Source: Acidobacteriota bacterium (GTDB taxonomy: Bacteria > Acidobacteriota > Polarisedimenticolia > J045). From it: a DNA stretch of 64,000 nt. The notes beneath the pieces are model-generated. The model ran no database searches. It was not told where the DNA came from and saw nothing but the letters and a program-made list of their open reading frames with translations. The DNA lies in NCBI GenBank assembly GCA_030949985.1, contig JAUZRX010000010.1, forward strand, positions 21,148 through 85,147, read 5' to 3'. The position numbers and the translations under genes are program-made. Positions 8,623 to 17,509 of this stretch are shown here, piece by piece (position 1 is the first letter of the stretch; the number at the start of each line of letters is the position of its first letter).

Positions 8623-9318
8623 TCAACCCCGGGCCCGGCGCACCAGGAGGGGAATGAAAAACGAAAACAGGAACAGGAGCAGCGAGACCAGCGCCCGGGC
8701 GGAGAGAAGCCGAGCCCACTCCCCCGAGACCCACACTTCTTTCAACGTGCCGACGAAAAAGGTGAAGACGAAGGTGCCCGCCACGATGCCCAACCCCGTA
8801 CCCAGCAGGTAGTCGCGAAAGCGCACCCGGGTCAGCCCCATACCGAAGTTCATCGGCGTGAAGGGAAAGTACACCAGGCGGAGGTAGAGCACGGTGGCCA
8901 GGCCGTTGCGCTCGATGGCCTCGTCATACTTGCCAAGGCGGTCACCGATCACACCGGCGGCAAAATCGCGCCCCAGGGTGCGCCCGATCCAGAACGCCCC
9001 GGCGGCACCCGCCATCGCTCCACACCAGGCATAGACGAAACCCCACCAGGGACCGAAAATCGCGCCCCCCAGCCCGGTCAGCAGGGTTCCCGGCACGAAC
9101 AGGCAGACACCAAGCCCGTAGATCGCCACGAAGAGCACGGGGCCCCAGGCCCCCGCCTCTCGCAACGCACCACCGAGCAGTCCGGGGGTCAGAAACTCCA
9201 CCAGCGAGGTCCAGCGCAGCACCGCCAGCGCAGCGAGAACGAAAACCGCCAGCACCGCCGCCTTGAGCGCCGCCCGGCGGTTTCGACGTCCGCCCGAACC
9301 CCTGATCGTGTCGACCAT
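8623..9318 (-). CDS. TVP38/TMEM64-family (DedA-like) inner-membrane protein
   Basis: A 231-residue polytopic protein of the VTT-domain superfamily, whose members are implicated in membrane homeostasis and lipid scrambling. The central signature is visible: LFVPGTLLTGLGGAIFGPW, then GAFWIGRTLGRDFA, and RLVYFPFTPMNFGMGLT with the conserved Arg and Pro residues. There are about six hydrophobic segments, the last (LLLFLFSFFIPLLV) at the C-terminus. ATG 9318 is taken as the start; an in-frame GTG at 9345 is possible, and neither has a convincing ribosome site. It is last in the OPT/PqqD/exonuclease group, 87 bp after the exonuclease. Confidence 0.85.
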   Translation of the reverse strand: MVDTIRGSGGRRNRRAALKAAVLAVFVLAALAVLRWTSLVEFLTPGLLGGALREAGAWGPVLFVAIYGLGVCLFVPGTLLTGLGGAIFGPWWGFVYAWCGAMAGAAGAFWIGRTLGRDFAAGVIGDRLGKYDEAIERNGLATVLYLRLVYFPFTPMNFGMGLTRVRFRDYLLGTGLGIVAGTFVFTFFVGTLKEVWVSGEWARLLSARALVSLLLFLFSFFIPLLVRRARG

Positions 9319-9405
9319 CCTCACCACTCGCCGCCTCGGCGCCACCGCCGCGGTCCACGGGCTGGGATGCCGGCACGAAGCGGGAAGTTTCCTCCCCGTC
9401 GACGC

Positions 9406-9993
9406 TCACCCCGCCCCGCGCAGCCGTGCCCGTTCCAGCAGCGCGATCAGCAGCAGCGCCTGGGCGCGCGCATCCGCATCGGCCCGGTGAGCCGTCTCCG
9501 GGTCCTGATGCTCGAGGCCCAGACACTCTTCGAGAGTCTCCCGCGAGGTCTCGAGCCAGGGCAGCCCCAGCGCTCCCATGGCCAGCGACTTGGTGTCGAT
9601 CCCCTTGTAGCCGAAGGGATTGGCCAGTCCGCACCAGGCGAAGTACCAGGCGACCATCATCCAGTCGAAGACCGCCACGTGCCCGACGAAGACCGGCTCG
9701 GTGCCCCGGCGACAGGTACGCCGCACGAAGTCGGCCAAAGCCTCCATGGCGGCCCGGGGCTCGAGTCCTTCGCGGGCGAGCCGCTCCAGGTCGAGCCCAT
9801 GGACCGCGTTGGCCCGGGGATCGTGCCCGGCGAAGACCGGCCGCAATTCGAGGTAGATCTCTTCGGCGGTCTCCCACCCGCCCCCCGTTTTTTCAGCGAC
9901 CACCGTCACGCCGACGCTGAGCAGGTTGTAGAGCCCCGGCACCGGCCCCGAAGCCTCCACGTCCACCGAGTAGTAGGTGCAGCCCCCGCTCAT
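9406..9993 (-). CDS. DEDDh-type 3'-5' exonuclease (DnaQ-like)
   Basis: A 195-residue single-domain exonuclease. The DEDDh residues are visible: Asp/Glu in YYSVDVEASGP (D11, E13), Asp in VFVGHVAVFDW (~residue 109), and His/Asp in TAHRADADARA (~168-172). The HGLD stretch near residue 65 is also typical. Likely acts on single-stranded nucleic acid ends; substrate cannot be told. The ATG at 9993 overlaps the stop of the PqqD-like gene (ATGA), so it is co-translated with it. Confidence 0.88.
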   Translation of the reverse strand: MSGGCTYYSVDVEASGPVPGLYNLLSVGVTVVAEKTGGGWETAEEIYLELRPVFAGHDPRANAVHGLDLERLAREGLEPRAAMEALADFVRRTCRRGTEPVFVGHVAVFDWMMVAWYFAWCGLANPFGYKGIDTKSLAMGALGLPWLETSRETLEECLGLEHQDPETAHRADADARAQALLLIALLERARLRGAG

Positions 9994-10352
9994 GATTCAT
10001 CCTCGAGGCTCACCATGCCGGCCCGCTGGAGTTGGAGGAAGAAGGTCGTCAACCGTTGCTCGACCGGCTGCACCCGCTCGCCGAAGGCCTCCGTCAGGCG
10101 CCGGCCGATCTCCGCCACCGGCCGGTTTCCGTCGCACTGCAACCAGACGAAGGAGCCCACATCGTCGAGATGGATCCGATAGGGAGGCAGGCGCAGACGC
10201 TCGCACCAGCGCCGAAGCCGGGGATGCCGGAAGCGCGGCACGAGCACCGAAACCCGCTCGCAGACCTCGCCCGGCTCCCGCGGCGTGTAGGGCAACAGAC
10301 GGCGGGGCCGCAGCGGGCCCCAGTCTTCGTTCACGGCGTCCACCGACCCCAT
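9990..10352 (-). CDS. PqqD-family small protein
   Basis: A 120-residue protein with a PqqD-like C-terminal half: HLDDVGSFVWLQCDGNRP followed by VAEIGRRLTEAFGE and a terminal helix. PqqD-type proteins bind peptide leaders for radical-SAM maturases (RRE fold). No radical-SAM or precursor peptide gene is nearby, so this may be one of the many lone PqqD proteins of unknown role. It begins 6 nt after the OPT transporter stop and overlaps the exonuclease by 4 bp. Confidence 0.8.
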   Translation of the reverse strand: MGSVDAVNEDWGPLRPRRLLPYTPREPGEVCERVSVLVPRFRHPRLRRWCERLRLPPYRIHLDDVGSFVWLQCDGNRPVAEIGRRLTEAFGERVQPVEQRLTTFFLQLQRAGMVSLEDES

Positions 10353-10358
10353 CCCGCG

Positions 10359-12386
10359 CTACTTCTTCGCGCCCGTGAAGTGGCGCAGCGGCGGCAGGAT
10401 CAGCATCCCGGCGATGGCCGCGAAGACACCGAGCATCAACAGGGTGGGAATCGCCTGGCTGCCGCCGTCGAAAGGCGCCCAGATCGCACCGCTCGCGTCG
10501 GTGGCGATGACCCAGACGGCCAGCCCCACCCCTGTCAGGGCTTCACCGGCGATCAATCCGGAGGCCACCAGCACGCCCCTTCCGCCGGCCTCCTCGATCT
10601 GCTCCTCGCTGGCACCCCGGCGACTGAGCAGCCAGTCCACCATCCACCGGAAAAGCCCCCCGACGAAGATGGCGAAAGTGCTTTGCAAGGGCAGGTACAT
10701 ACCCACCGCGATGAGCATCGGGCTCGGCGCCTTGATCAGGATCATCCCCAGGGCGAAGACCGCACCGACGAAGACCAGGGGCCAGGCCATCTCCCCGCCG
10801 ATGATGCCCCTCGACAGCATCGCCATCAGACCGGCCTGGGGCGCCGGCAGGTTCTCCCCACCGATACCCCCAACCCCCGGGTGGATCTTCAGATCCGCCG
10901 CATGCAGGTAACCGATGGGAGCGATCAGCAGGAAGGAGACCACCACCACCGAGAGGATCTCGCCGATCTGCATCTTCGAGGGCGTGCCCCCGAGAATATG
11001 CCCGACCTTGAGGTCCTGCATCATGTCGCCGCCGATGCCGCAGGCGCAGCAGACCACCGTCGCCACCCCCAACACCGCCGCGATGCTCCCCGGTCCCGTC
11101 TGGGAGAGCACGACCATCAGCCCGGCGGCCAGGATCAGCGTGGAGAGGGTCAGCCCCGAGATGGGATTGGAGGACGAGCCGATCAAGCCCACCAGGTAAC
11201 CCGCCACGGCACAGAAGAGAAAACCCGCGGCGATCATCACCACCGCCAGCACGGCGGCCGCCACCAGGTTTCCGGTGAAATGCCAGTAGATCAGGAAGGT
11301 GGGAATCACCATCGCGGCGATGGTGACACCGATGACGGTCACCGGCAGGTCGTGCTCGTAGCGGGAGGGCTTGCCGGTCCCGGTCTTCATCGCGCGCAGA
11401 TCACCCGCCGCCTTGGTGATGCCCGCCAGCAGCTGGGAACGCATGCCGTAGAGGGTGTAGGCCGCGCCCACCAGCATCGCGCCCACGGCGATGGGACGCA
11501 CGATGTTGGACCAGGCCTCCCCGGCCGCCGCGCCCCACCCTTCACTGGCGGCCAGGGCCGTGATCGCCCCCTCGGGACCGTTGATCATCAGGATCAGCGG
11601 CACCAGAAACCCCCACGCCAGCACGCCGCCCGAGAAATTGATCGCCGCCAGTCGAGGGCCGATGATGTAGCCCACGCCCATCAGCATCGGGGAGGCGTTG
11701 GGCGTGCGCCAGGCCAGGGCACCGAAAAAGGGCTTCTGCTCGCCGCCGAGGGGAATCATGCTGCGCGTGAAGGTGACCACACCTTCGATACGCTCGCGGA
11801 TCAGGGTCACCCCCGCGCTGTGCTTGAAGAACTCGATCACCATCGACACCCCCATGGCGCCGAAGACGAGACTCGCGCCGGTGGCGCCTTTCTGGCCGAC
11901 CTTGTGAATCGCCGCCGCCGCCACCGACTCGGGGAACGGCAAATCCGACTCGGTCACCAGCGCCCGGCGCAGCACGATCACGAAAAGCACTCCCAGCACG
12001 CCGCCGATCAGCAGCAGCAGGCTACCCTCGAGGTAGTTGCCGGGAGTCAGCAGATTTTCCCAGTATCCGACCAGCACGAAGGCGGGCACGGTGAAGATCG
12101 CCCCCGCCACCAGGGCCTCGCCCACCGAAGCCGTGGTCCGGATGATGTTCTCCTCGAGGATCGAGCCCCGCCACAGGCGCACGACCGCCAGCGCGATCAC
12201 CGCGGCCGGGAAGGTGGCCGCCACGGTCAGGCCGGCCTTCATCCCCACGTAGGCGTTGGCCGCTCCCAGGATCGCAGCCAGAGAGACCCCCACCAGAAGG
12301 GCCCTGAGGGTGAGTTCGGGAAGATCGGTCTGCTCGGGGACGAATGGCTTGTAGTGGTACTTCCTGGTGTTGCCCGGGTCGCTCAT
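10359..12386 (-). CDS. OPT-family oligopeptide/metal-chelate transporter
   Basis: A 675-residue polytopic permease of the oligopeptide transporter superfamily, probably importing small peptides or metal-siderophore complexes with protons. It starts with a short hydrophilic N-terminus, then ELTLRALLVGVSLAAILGAANAYVGMKAGLT, the family's usual first transmembrane segment. There are about 15 further hydrophobic stretches. ATG at 12386 has GGAGGAG about 5 nt upstream. It heads a four-gene minus-strand group with PqqD-like, exonuclease and TVP38 genes. Confidence 0.93.
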   Translation of the reverse strand: MSDPGNTRKYHYKPFVPEQTDLPELTLRALLVGVSLAAILGAANAYVGMKAGLTVAATFPAAVIALAVVRLWRGSILEENIIRTTASVGEALVAGAIFTVPAFVLVGYWENLLTPGNYLEGSLLLLIGGVLGVLFVIVLRRALVTESDLPFPESVAAAAIHKVGQKGATGASLVFGAMGVSMVIEFFKHSAGVTLIRERIEGVVTFTRSMIPLGGEQKPFFGALAWRTPNASPMLMGVGYIIGPRLAAINFSGGVLAWGFLVPLILMINGPEGAITALAASEGWGAAAGEAWSNIVRPIAVGAMLVGAAYTLYGMRSQLLAGITKAAGDLRAMKTGTGKPSRYEHDLPVTVIGVTIAAMVIPTFLIYWHFTGNLVAAAVLAVVMIAAGFLFCAVAGYLVGLIGSSSNPISGLTLSTLILAAGLMVVLSQTGPGSIAAVLGVATVVCCACGIGGDMMQDLKVGHILGGTPSKMQIGEILSVVVVSFLLIAPIGYLHAADLKIHPGVGGIGGENLPAPQAGLMAMLSRGIIGGEMAWPLVFVGAVFALGMILIKAPSPMLIAVGMYLPLQSTFAIFVGGLFRWMVDWLLSRRGASEEQIEEAGGRGVLVASGLIAGEALTGVGLAVWVIATDASGAIWAPFDGGSQAIPTLLMLGVFAAIAGMLILPPLRHFTGAKK

Positions 12387-12509
12387 GAACTCTCCTCCGC
12401 CTGGCCGGTGCAGGACCCCTCCGCCTTCGACCTGATCTCGGCCGATACCGACCGGCGTATCTAACCGGGAGCGACCGGGCGGGTCAAGCCGACCCCCGAG
12501 GGGGACTTC

Positions 12510-13118
12510 TCAGCCGGCCCGGCTCGGGTGACAAAGCCCGTGTAGCAGGGACCACAGCCGGTGGGCACCCCGCTGCAAGCGCCATCCCCCACGAAAAGGC
12601 ACCCAGCGCGCCGTGAGCCGGGAGATCGCCGCCGCGCCCCGCCCGTAGAAACGGGCTCCCGCCCCTTCGAGCGACCAGCACCGGCCGTCCCGCTCGACGG
12701 CGGTGACCACTCCCAGGACATCGGAGACCGGCACGGGGAGAAGATCGGGCCGGGCCCGGTTGTCACCCTGAGTCCGCAGGCGGCCATCGGCCTCCCGTCG
12801 CACCACGCGGTGGACGACCAGGCCCCTGAGGGCCGCGAGCAGCAACGGGCGAGCGCCTTCTTCTCCGGCCACGGCCTTCACCTCGGCCCCCACGCCCCGC
12901 GCCCGAGAAGCCATCAGGAAGAGCACCACGTCACCCACCCGGGGCGGGGGCGAAGGCTCGCGCCAGTGGATCGTCTCGCCGCCACGGAAGAAGGGCCACA
13001 TGGACTGGGTCTGGCGCGAGACCTCCAGGCCCCGCTCGCGAGCCTGGGAGAGAAAATGGCGCAAAAAGGCGGCCAAGTCGCACGCCGCCACCTCTTCCTG
13101 CCCCTCGAATTCCGACAT
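12510..13118 (-). CDS. S24/S26-type (signal-peptidase-like) serine peptidase
   Basis: A 202-residue protein with the peptidase S26 pattern: nucleophile region SRQTQSMWPFFRGGE (~residues 34-48), RVGDVVLF (~57-64), then GLVVHRVVRREADGRLRTQGDNRARPD (~91-117). The second catalytic position is His in VHRVV rather than the Lys of classical bacterial LepB, as in the archaeal/ER type. There is no clear transmembrane anchor, so it may not be a true signal peptidase. ATG 13118 is preferred; GTG 13145 is an in-frame alternative. Divergent from the SpoIIE phosphatase gene, 110 bp away. Confidence 0.75.
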   Translation of the reverse strand: MSEFEGQEEVAACDLAAFLRHFLSQARERGLEVSRQTQSMWPFFRGGETIHWREPSPPPRVGDVVLFLMASRARGVGAEVKAVAGEEGARPLLLAALRGLVVHRVVRREADGRLRTQGDNRARPDLLPVPVSDVLGVVTAVERDGRCWSLEGAGARFYGRGAAAISRLTARWVPFRGGWRLQRGAHRLWSLLHGLCHPSRAG

Positions 13119-13228
13119 GGGGCCATTGTAACCACCCTGCCGCACCCCTGCCGTAGCGCCCGGGAGGGATCCGCGCTAGTGTGCCGGCTTGGGGCTCGAT
13201 GCGGCCCAGAGTCCCGGTCGGAGCCGGC

Positions 13229-14425
13229 ATGATCGACTATCACAAGACCTATCGCAGCCTGGAGAAGGCCCTCGAAAGCATCGAGGAGACGGGCGAGCGA
13301 TCCTCGACCCTCGCCGGCATCCTCGAGGCCATCGTGGCGGGCCCCGGAGAGAGCCTGGGAATCACCGGTGGCCGGCTCTACGCGGCCGATTCCGATCGCA
13401 GCCACTACCGCCTCGAACACACCGTCGGGCGCTCCGGACGAGCGCGTCCCGGATTCACCGTCTCCGCCGACTACCGCCCGATCCAGCGGCTGCTCGAGGA
13501 AGGTTTCCTGCTGATGGAGGAAGACGACCCCGATTTCGACGCGAGCATCGAAGGGCGGGTCGGAGCCCGGCGCTTCGCCGCGATCACGGTGGGCAAGGAC
13601 GGGCGGCACTTCATCGCCTTCACCCTGGGCGAGCCCCTCGACCCGGTGCGCGCGGTCTACCTGTTGGGCACCATCCGCCACGTGATCAACCTGCGCCTGA
13701 CCCAGGAACACCTGCTGCACGATCTGGCGGAGGCACGCCAGATCCAGCTCAGCCTGCTTCCCGAGCGCCCGCCGGATTTCTTCGGCTTCGATATCGCCGC
13801 CCGATCCATCCCCGCCGAGGACGTGGGCGGCGATCTCTTCGATTTTCCCCTGCAAACACCGAAGAACCTGGGCGTGGTCATCGCCGACTCTTGCGGTCAC
13901 GGTCTGCCGGCCGCCCTGATGGCGCGGGATGTGATCACCGGCCTGCGGGTCGCCCTGGACGTGCAGTACCGGCTGACCACGGCCGTCGAACGTGTCAACC
14001 GCGTGGTGGCCCAATCCGCCCTGGCCAGCCGCTTCATCTCCCTGTTCTACGCGGAATTCGAACCCTCGGGAAACCTGGTCTACTGCAACGCCGGCCACCC
14101 CCCGGGACTGCTCTGGCGCGGCGGGCGCATCACGCGCCTCAAGCGGGGCGGCATGGTCCTCGGCCCCAACCCCCGGGCGCGCTACGAGCGGGGCTTCGAG
14201 AAATTCCCCCCCGGCTCGACCCTGATGCTCTACACGGACGGCATCACCGAGGCGGTTTCCCCTACCGGCAAGTTCTTCGGTGCCGGCCGCCTCGAGCGCC
14301 TGCTCAGAGAGACCCGGCATCTTCCCGCCGAGACCATCGTCGAGCGCACCTTCGCGGCGGTCGAGCAATGGTCTCCGATCCCCCGCGCCGACGACCAGAC
14401 CGTCTTCGTCATCCGCCGTCCCTGA
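13229..14425 (+). CDS. GAF-like plus SpoIIE (PP2C-type) phosphatase
   Basis: A 398-residue cytoplasmic regulator. The N-terminal ~170 residues look like a GAF-type sensor; a short helix with LAEARQIQLSLLPERPP (~168-184) links it to a SpoIIE/RsbU phosphatase domain. Catalytic metal-binding motifs are present: SIPAEDVGGDLFDF (~195), VVIADSCGHGLPAALMA (~218), YCNAGHPPGLL (~285), LYTDGITEA (~332) and DDQTVFVI at the end. Such proteins usually dephosphorylate anti-anti-sigma factors. No partner STAS or kinase gene is adjacent. ATG 13229 is preceded by GGAG at 5 nt spacing; an upstream in-frame start at 13181 has no such site. Confidence 0.92.
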   Translation: MIDYHKTYRSLEKALESIEETGERSSTLAGILEAIVAGPGESLGITGGRLYAADSDRSHYRLEHTVGRSGRARPGFTVSADYRPIQRLLEEGFLLMEEDDPDFDASIEGRVGARRFAAITVGKDGRHFIAFTLGEPLDPVRAVYLLGTIRHVINLRLTQEHLLHDLAEARQIQLSLLPERPPDFFGFDIAARSIPAEDVGGDLFDFPLQTPKNLGVVIADSCGHGLPAALMARDVITGLRVALDVQYRLTTAVERVNRVVAQSALASRFISLFYAEFEPSGNLVYCNAGHPPGLLWRGGRITRLKRGGMVLGPNPRARYERGFEKFPPGSTLMLYTDGITEAVSPTGKFFGAGRLERLLRETRHLPAETIVERTFAAVEQWSPIPRADDQTVFVIRRP

Positions 14426-14487
14426 CGGAGCCAGCCGCCCGTTGAAAAAGCGTCGCGCGGGCGAGGCAGGCGCCGGACCCTCCGCGG

Positions 14488-16086
14488 CTAGCGCGCCACC
14501 GCCTGGGCCCTGAGCTGACGGATGACGGTGATCTTGATCCGCCCCGGGTAGTCCACCTCGCTCTGAATACGCTGGGAAAGATCGTGAGAGAGCAGGGCGG
14601 CGTGGTCATCGTCGAGCTTGCCGGCGTTGACGATCACCCGCAGCTCCCTTCCGGCCTGGAGGGCATAGCAGTTCTCGACGCCGTCGAAGGAGCCCCCCAG
14701 CTCCTCGAGGCGGGTGATGCGGCGGATGTAATCGACGGTGGTCCGCCGCCGGGCACCGGGCCGAGCGCCGGAGAGGGCGTCGGCCGCCGCCACCAGCACG
14801 GCGATGGGGTGGATCACCTCGCAATCGTCGTGATGGGACTCGATGGCGTTGACCACCACTTCCGGCTCGCCGCAGCGGCGGGCCAGTTCGCCGCCGATCT
14901 CGGGATGGGTCCCCTCCCGCTCGAAATCGACGGCCTTGCCGATGTCGTGGAGCAGGGCCGAACGCTGGGCCAGTTTCTGATCGAGACCCAGTTCCTTGGC
15001 CATGATTCCACAAATGTAGGCCGCCTCCTTGACGTGCTCGAGTACATTCTGCCCGTAGCTGGTGCGGTACTTGAGCCGCCCGAGAAGCGAGACGATCTCC
15101 GGGTGGATCCCCTTGAAGCCGAAGCGGGCGACGGCTTCCTTGCCGGCGCGCTGGGTCTCCTGGTCCACCTTGCGCTGCATGGCGGTGATCACCTGCTGGA
15201 TCTTGCGCGGATGGATCGTCCCCCCCTCGATCAGCTTCTCGAGGGCCCGACGGGCCACTTCCCGCCGGATCGGATTGAAACCGCTGATCAGGACGTGCCC
15301 CGGATTGTCGTCGAGAACGAGCTGCATGCCGCTGAGGGACTCGAAAGCGCGGATATTACGGCCTTCCGATCCGATGATCCGGCCGCGAAGGGCGGGGTCC
15401 GGCAACGGCACGACGGACGTGGTGCGCTCGGCGGAAAAGTCGGAAGCCAGCCGCTCGGTGGCCAGGGCCATGATCTTGGCCGCCTCGAAGTCCGCCTGGA
15501 GCTGGACTTCCTCCTTGATCGCCCGCACCTCCGCCGCCGCCGCCTGTCGCACCTCGGCCCTCAAGGCGTCGAGGAGCTGGCGGCGGGCCTCGTCCCGGGA
15601 AAGCCCCGAAACTTCTTCGAGGCGCACCGTGACCTGCTCGAGGCGATGCTCGACCTCTTCATGGCGCCGATCGAGTTCGGCCGAACGCCGGTCGATCTCC
15701 TTTTCCCGGGTGCCGAGGATCTGGTCCCGGCGAGCCAGGGCCCGGTCCCGGTCGACCAGCCGCCGGTGCCGTTTTTCCGCTTCTTCTTCCGCCTCTTCGA
15801 GAGCCTGGCGGCGGCGTTGCTCTTCCTCGGTCCACGCTTCCTGGCGGGCGTGGGCGTCTTCTTCCGCCTGGGCCAGCAAGGCCCGCGCCTCGGCGCCGGC
15901 CCGACCGCGGGCCTCGCGGACCATCTCCGCGGCCTGCTCCCGGGCCTGGCTGAGCCATCCCCGGCCGCGTCGACCGGCCCACCAGATGGCGACGCCCGCC
16001 CCCAGGACGGCCCCCGCAAGCAACAGCCCCAGCGCCCACAGCCCCGTCTCGAGGGGCCAGGCGCCCGTCTGGGCCAGAACCATCAT
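14488..16086 (-). CDS. rny: ribonuclease Y
   Basis: Membrane-anchored endoribonuclease that initiates mRNA decay. The 532 residues show the full family order: N-terminal transmembrane segment (WALGLLLAGAVLGAGVAIWW, ~17-36), a long charged coiled coil (~45-190), a KH domain (GRIIGSEGRNIRAFE, ~235), and an HD domain (ALLHDIGKAVDFE, ~369-381) with downstream IESHHDD. The ATG at 16086 is preceded by GGAGGAAGG; the next Met is immediately adjacent. The leader upstream is unusually long and structured (see 16087-16506). Confidence 0.97.
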   Translation of the reverse strand: MMVLAQTGAWPLETGLWALGLLLAGAVLGAGVAIWWAGRRGRGWLSQAREQAAEMVREARGRAGAEARALLAQAEEDAHARQEAWTEEEQRRRQALEEAEEEAEKRHRRLVDRDRALARRDQILGTREKEIDRRSAELDRRHEEVEHRLEQVTVRLEEVSGLSRDEARRQLLDALRAEVRQAAAAEVRAIKEEVQLQADFEAAKIMALATERLASDFSAERTTSVVPLPDPALRGRIIGSEGRNIRAFESLSGMQLVLDDNPGHVLISGFNPIRREVARRALEKLIEGGTIHPRKIQQVITAMQRKVDQETQRAGKEAVARFGFKGIHPEIVSLLGRLKYRTSYGQNVLEHVKEAAYICGIMAKELGLDQKLAQRSALLHDIGKAVDFEREGTHPEIGGELARRCGEPEVVVNAIESHHDDCEVIHPIAVLVAAADALSGARPGARRRTTVDYIRRITRLEELGGSFDGVENCYALQAGRELRVIVNAGKLDDDHAALLSHDLSQRIQSEVDYPGRIKITVIRQLRAQAVAR

Positions 16087-16506
16087 CAGCCTTCCTCCGC
16101 AGCGCCGGGCGCTGGAGTGGGCGGAAGGCGGCCGTGTTCACCGGCTCATGCTGCGCGGCGGTGCCCCGGATCCGAAGGGCGAGGGGTCCGGACCGCTCCC
16201 TCGGGTGACTCCCTCTCCAGCGCGAAGATTCTCCCCAACGGGGCCGCGGGGGAGGGCGCCGGGGAAAGGGGTCGACCAGGGAACGTCAAAAGATGCAAGG
16301 CAGCCCCTCGGCTGGAGACAACCGCAGCGGCCCCGCGGAACCTGCCACGGGTGGCGCTGAGGGACTCGACCAGGCTGGGCTGCATCGGTGCCACGACAAC
16401 CTTCCGGCCGGATTCTTCGATCCGGTCGCCGGCCATGTTAGCCGCCATCGGCAGGCGTGGTCAATGACAGGGGTTCAACCGCCCCCCGGCGCCCCCGGGA
16501 GGGCGC
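16087..16506 (-). other. 420-bp region between the zinc-ribbon gene and rny
   Basis: No credible protein is seen. The minus strand holds a promoter-like pair (16435-16464), then strong pairing potential. One hairpin is CCGGAT/ATCCGG just after the predicted start; GCAGCCC (near 16380) can pair with GGGCTGC (near 16305), followed by a CTTTT run around 16290. This could be an rny leader or a separate small RNA of roughly 140 nt. In some bacteria the 6S RNA gene lies next to rny, so that possibility is worth a covariance-model search. Confidence 0.35.
16435..16464 (-). promoter_or_regulatory. sigma70-like promoter upstream of rny
   Basis: Minus-strand TTGACC (16464-16459) is followed after 18 nt by TAACAT (16440-16435). 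Five of six and four of six bases match the consensus. It would start a transcript near 16428, about 340 nt before the rny ATG. Confidence 0.4.
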
Positions 16507-16797
16507 CTACTCCTTCTTGGAGCCGGAGCCGGTCTTCTTCGACGAGGAGGTCTTGCCCGCGGAGGCGTCACTCCCGGAAGACCCGGAAGACGAGGCGGCC
16601 CGCTTCTTGGCCTTACTTCCACCTGAGTAGCCGTCGGCGTACCACCCGCCCCCCTTGAGCACGAAGGCGCTCCGGGAGATCAGTTTTTCGGTCTTGCCCC
16701 CGCATTCGGGGCAGCGCCGGACCGGCCGGTCGGAGAACTTTTGGATCTTTTCGAACTCGTGACCGCACTTCTGGCACTGGTATTCGTAAATCGGCAT
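16507..16797 (-). CDS. FmdB/CxxC_CxxC_SSSS-family zinc-ribbon protein
   Basis: A 96-residue protein starting MPIYEYQCQKCGHEFE, with two CxxC pairs (C8/C11 and RRCPECGGK near 29-32), the standard FmdB regulatory-protein-type ribbon. The C-terminal 35 residues are a Ser/Lys/Gly-rich low-complexity tail, common in this family. ATG 16797 is chosen because the conserved MPIYEY start is there and an AGGGAG-type site precedes it. Function is unknown; it probably binds zinc. Confidence 0.9.
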   Translation of the reverse strand: MPIYEYQCQKCGHEFEKIQKFSDRPVRRCPECGGKTEKLISRSAFVLKGGGWYADGYSGGSKAKKRAASSSGSSGSDASAGKTSSSKKTGSGSKKE

Positions 16798-16979
16798 GGC
16801 CCTGCTCCCTGATGGCCCCTGGGGCCGCGGGCGGTGTGGGGCGGGTTTCGCGGCGCCAGTATGGGCGAAAAACACCGCCCGCGCCCGCGGTCTCGGCCGG
16901 CGCATGGATAAGATCTCCCCCTTGCCCTGTCAACCGCCGAGCGCGACCGGTACCATGCGACGACGCCCCTGGAGACCCG

Positions 16980-17504
16980 ATGATGCCCGCCGCCTCCCCA
17001 GCCGACGAGCGCCTGACCCGCCCCCCCTGGAACGCGCAGGTCTGCCGCTGCCTGGAGAAGGCGGAGAAAGCCGTCGCCCGTTACTACGCGATTCGCCCGC
17101 GGGAATGGTCCACCCGCTTTCGCTACGATCTGGCCTCCGCCGCCGACCACCCGGATCTGCACTTCCCGGCCTCGGCCCTGGCCCAGATCGTTCGCATCGA
17201 ACCCGCCCCGGCCGACCAGCAGCGCTACCGCATTGTCCTGCGGGACGAGGAGATCCTGCGCCGGGCCCGGGACTTCGGCCTCGACGCCGTCCTCGAACTG
17301 ACCCTGGCCCACGAACTGGTGCACCTGGTGCGCTTCGGGCAGGGCCTGGCCGACTTCGACCAGGAGGGTCCCGAGCAGCAGGCCGAAGAGCGACGGGTGC
17401 AGCGCATCGCCGCGGAAGCCCTGGCCGCCCTCGAGCCCGACGAGGCCGAGCGGATCCGGCGCATGGCCCGGCAGCTCGAGGCGTCGGGCGGCGCCCGGCC
17501 CTGA
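16980..17504 (+). CDS. uncharacterised HELVH protein (possible zinc peptidase)
   Basis: A 174-residue soluble protein without signal peptide. It contains LTLAHELVHLVRFG (H111-E112-x-x-H115), the HExxH zinc-binding pattern of gluzincin-like peptidases, within a helix. A Glu-rich stretch downstream (EGPEQQAEERR, ~128-138) could give the third ligand. I do not recognise a named family. Two adjacent ATGs (16980 and 16983) follow GGAGA. The gene is convergent with the phosphoesterase gene, 5 bp between stops. Confidence 0.75.
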   Translation: MMPAASPADERLTRPPWNAQVCRCLEKAEKAVARYYAIRPREWSTRFRYDLASAADHPDLHFPASALAQIVRIEPAPADQQRYRIVLRDEEILRRARDFGLDAVLELTLAHELVHLVRFGQGLADFDQEGPEQQAEERRVQRIAAEALAALEPDEAERIRRMARQLEASGGARP

Positions 17505-17509
17505 CGACC

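Noticed and set aside
16146..16448. 100-codon minus-strand frame upstream of rny
   Set aside because: Its start lies inside the putative promoter spacer, the composition is not protein-like and no ribosome site precedes it.
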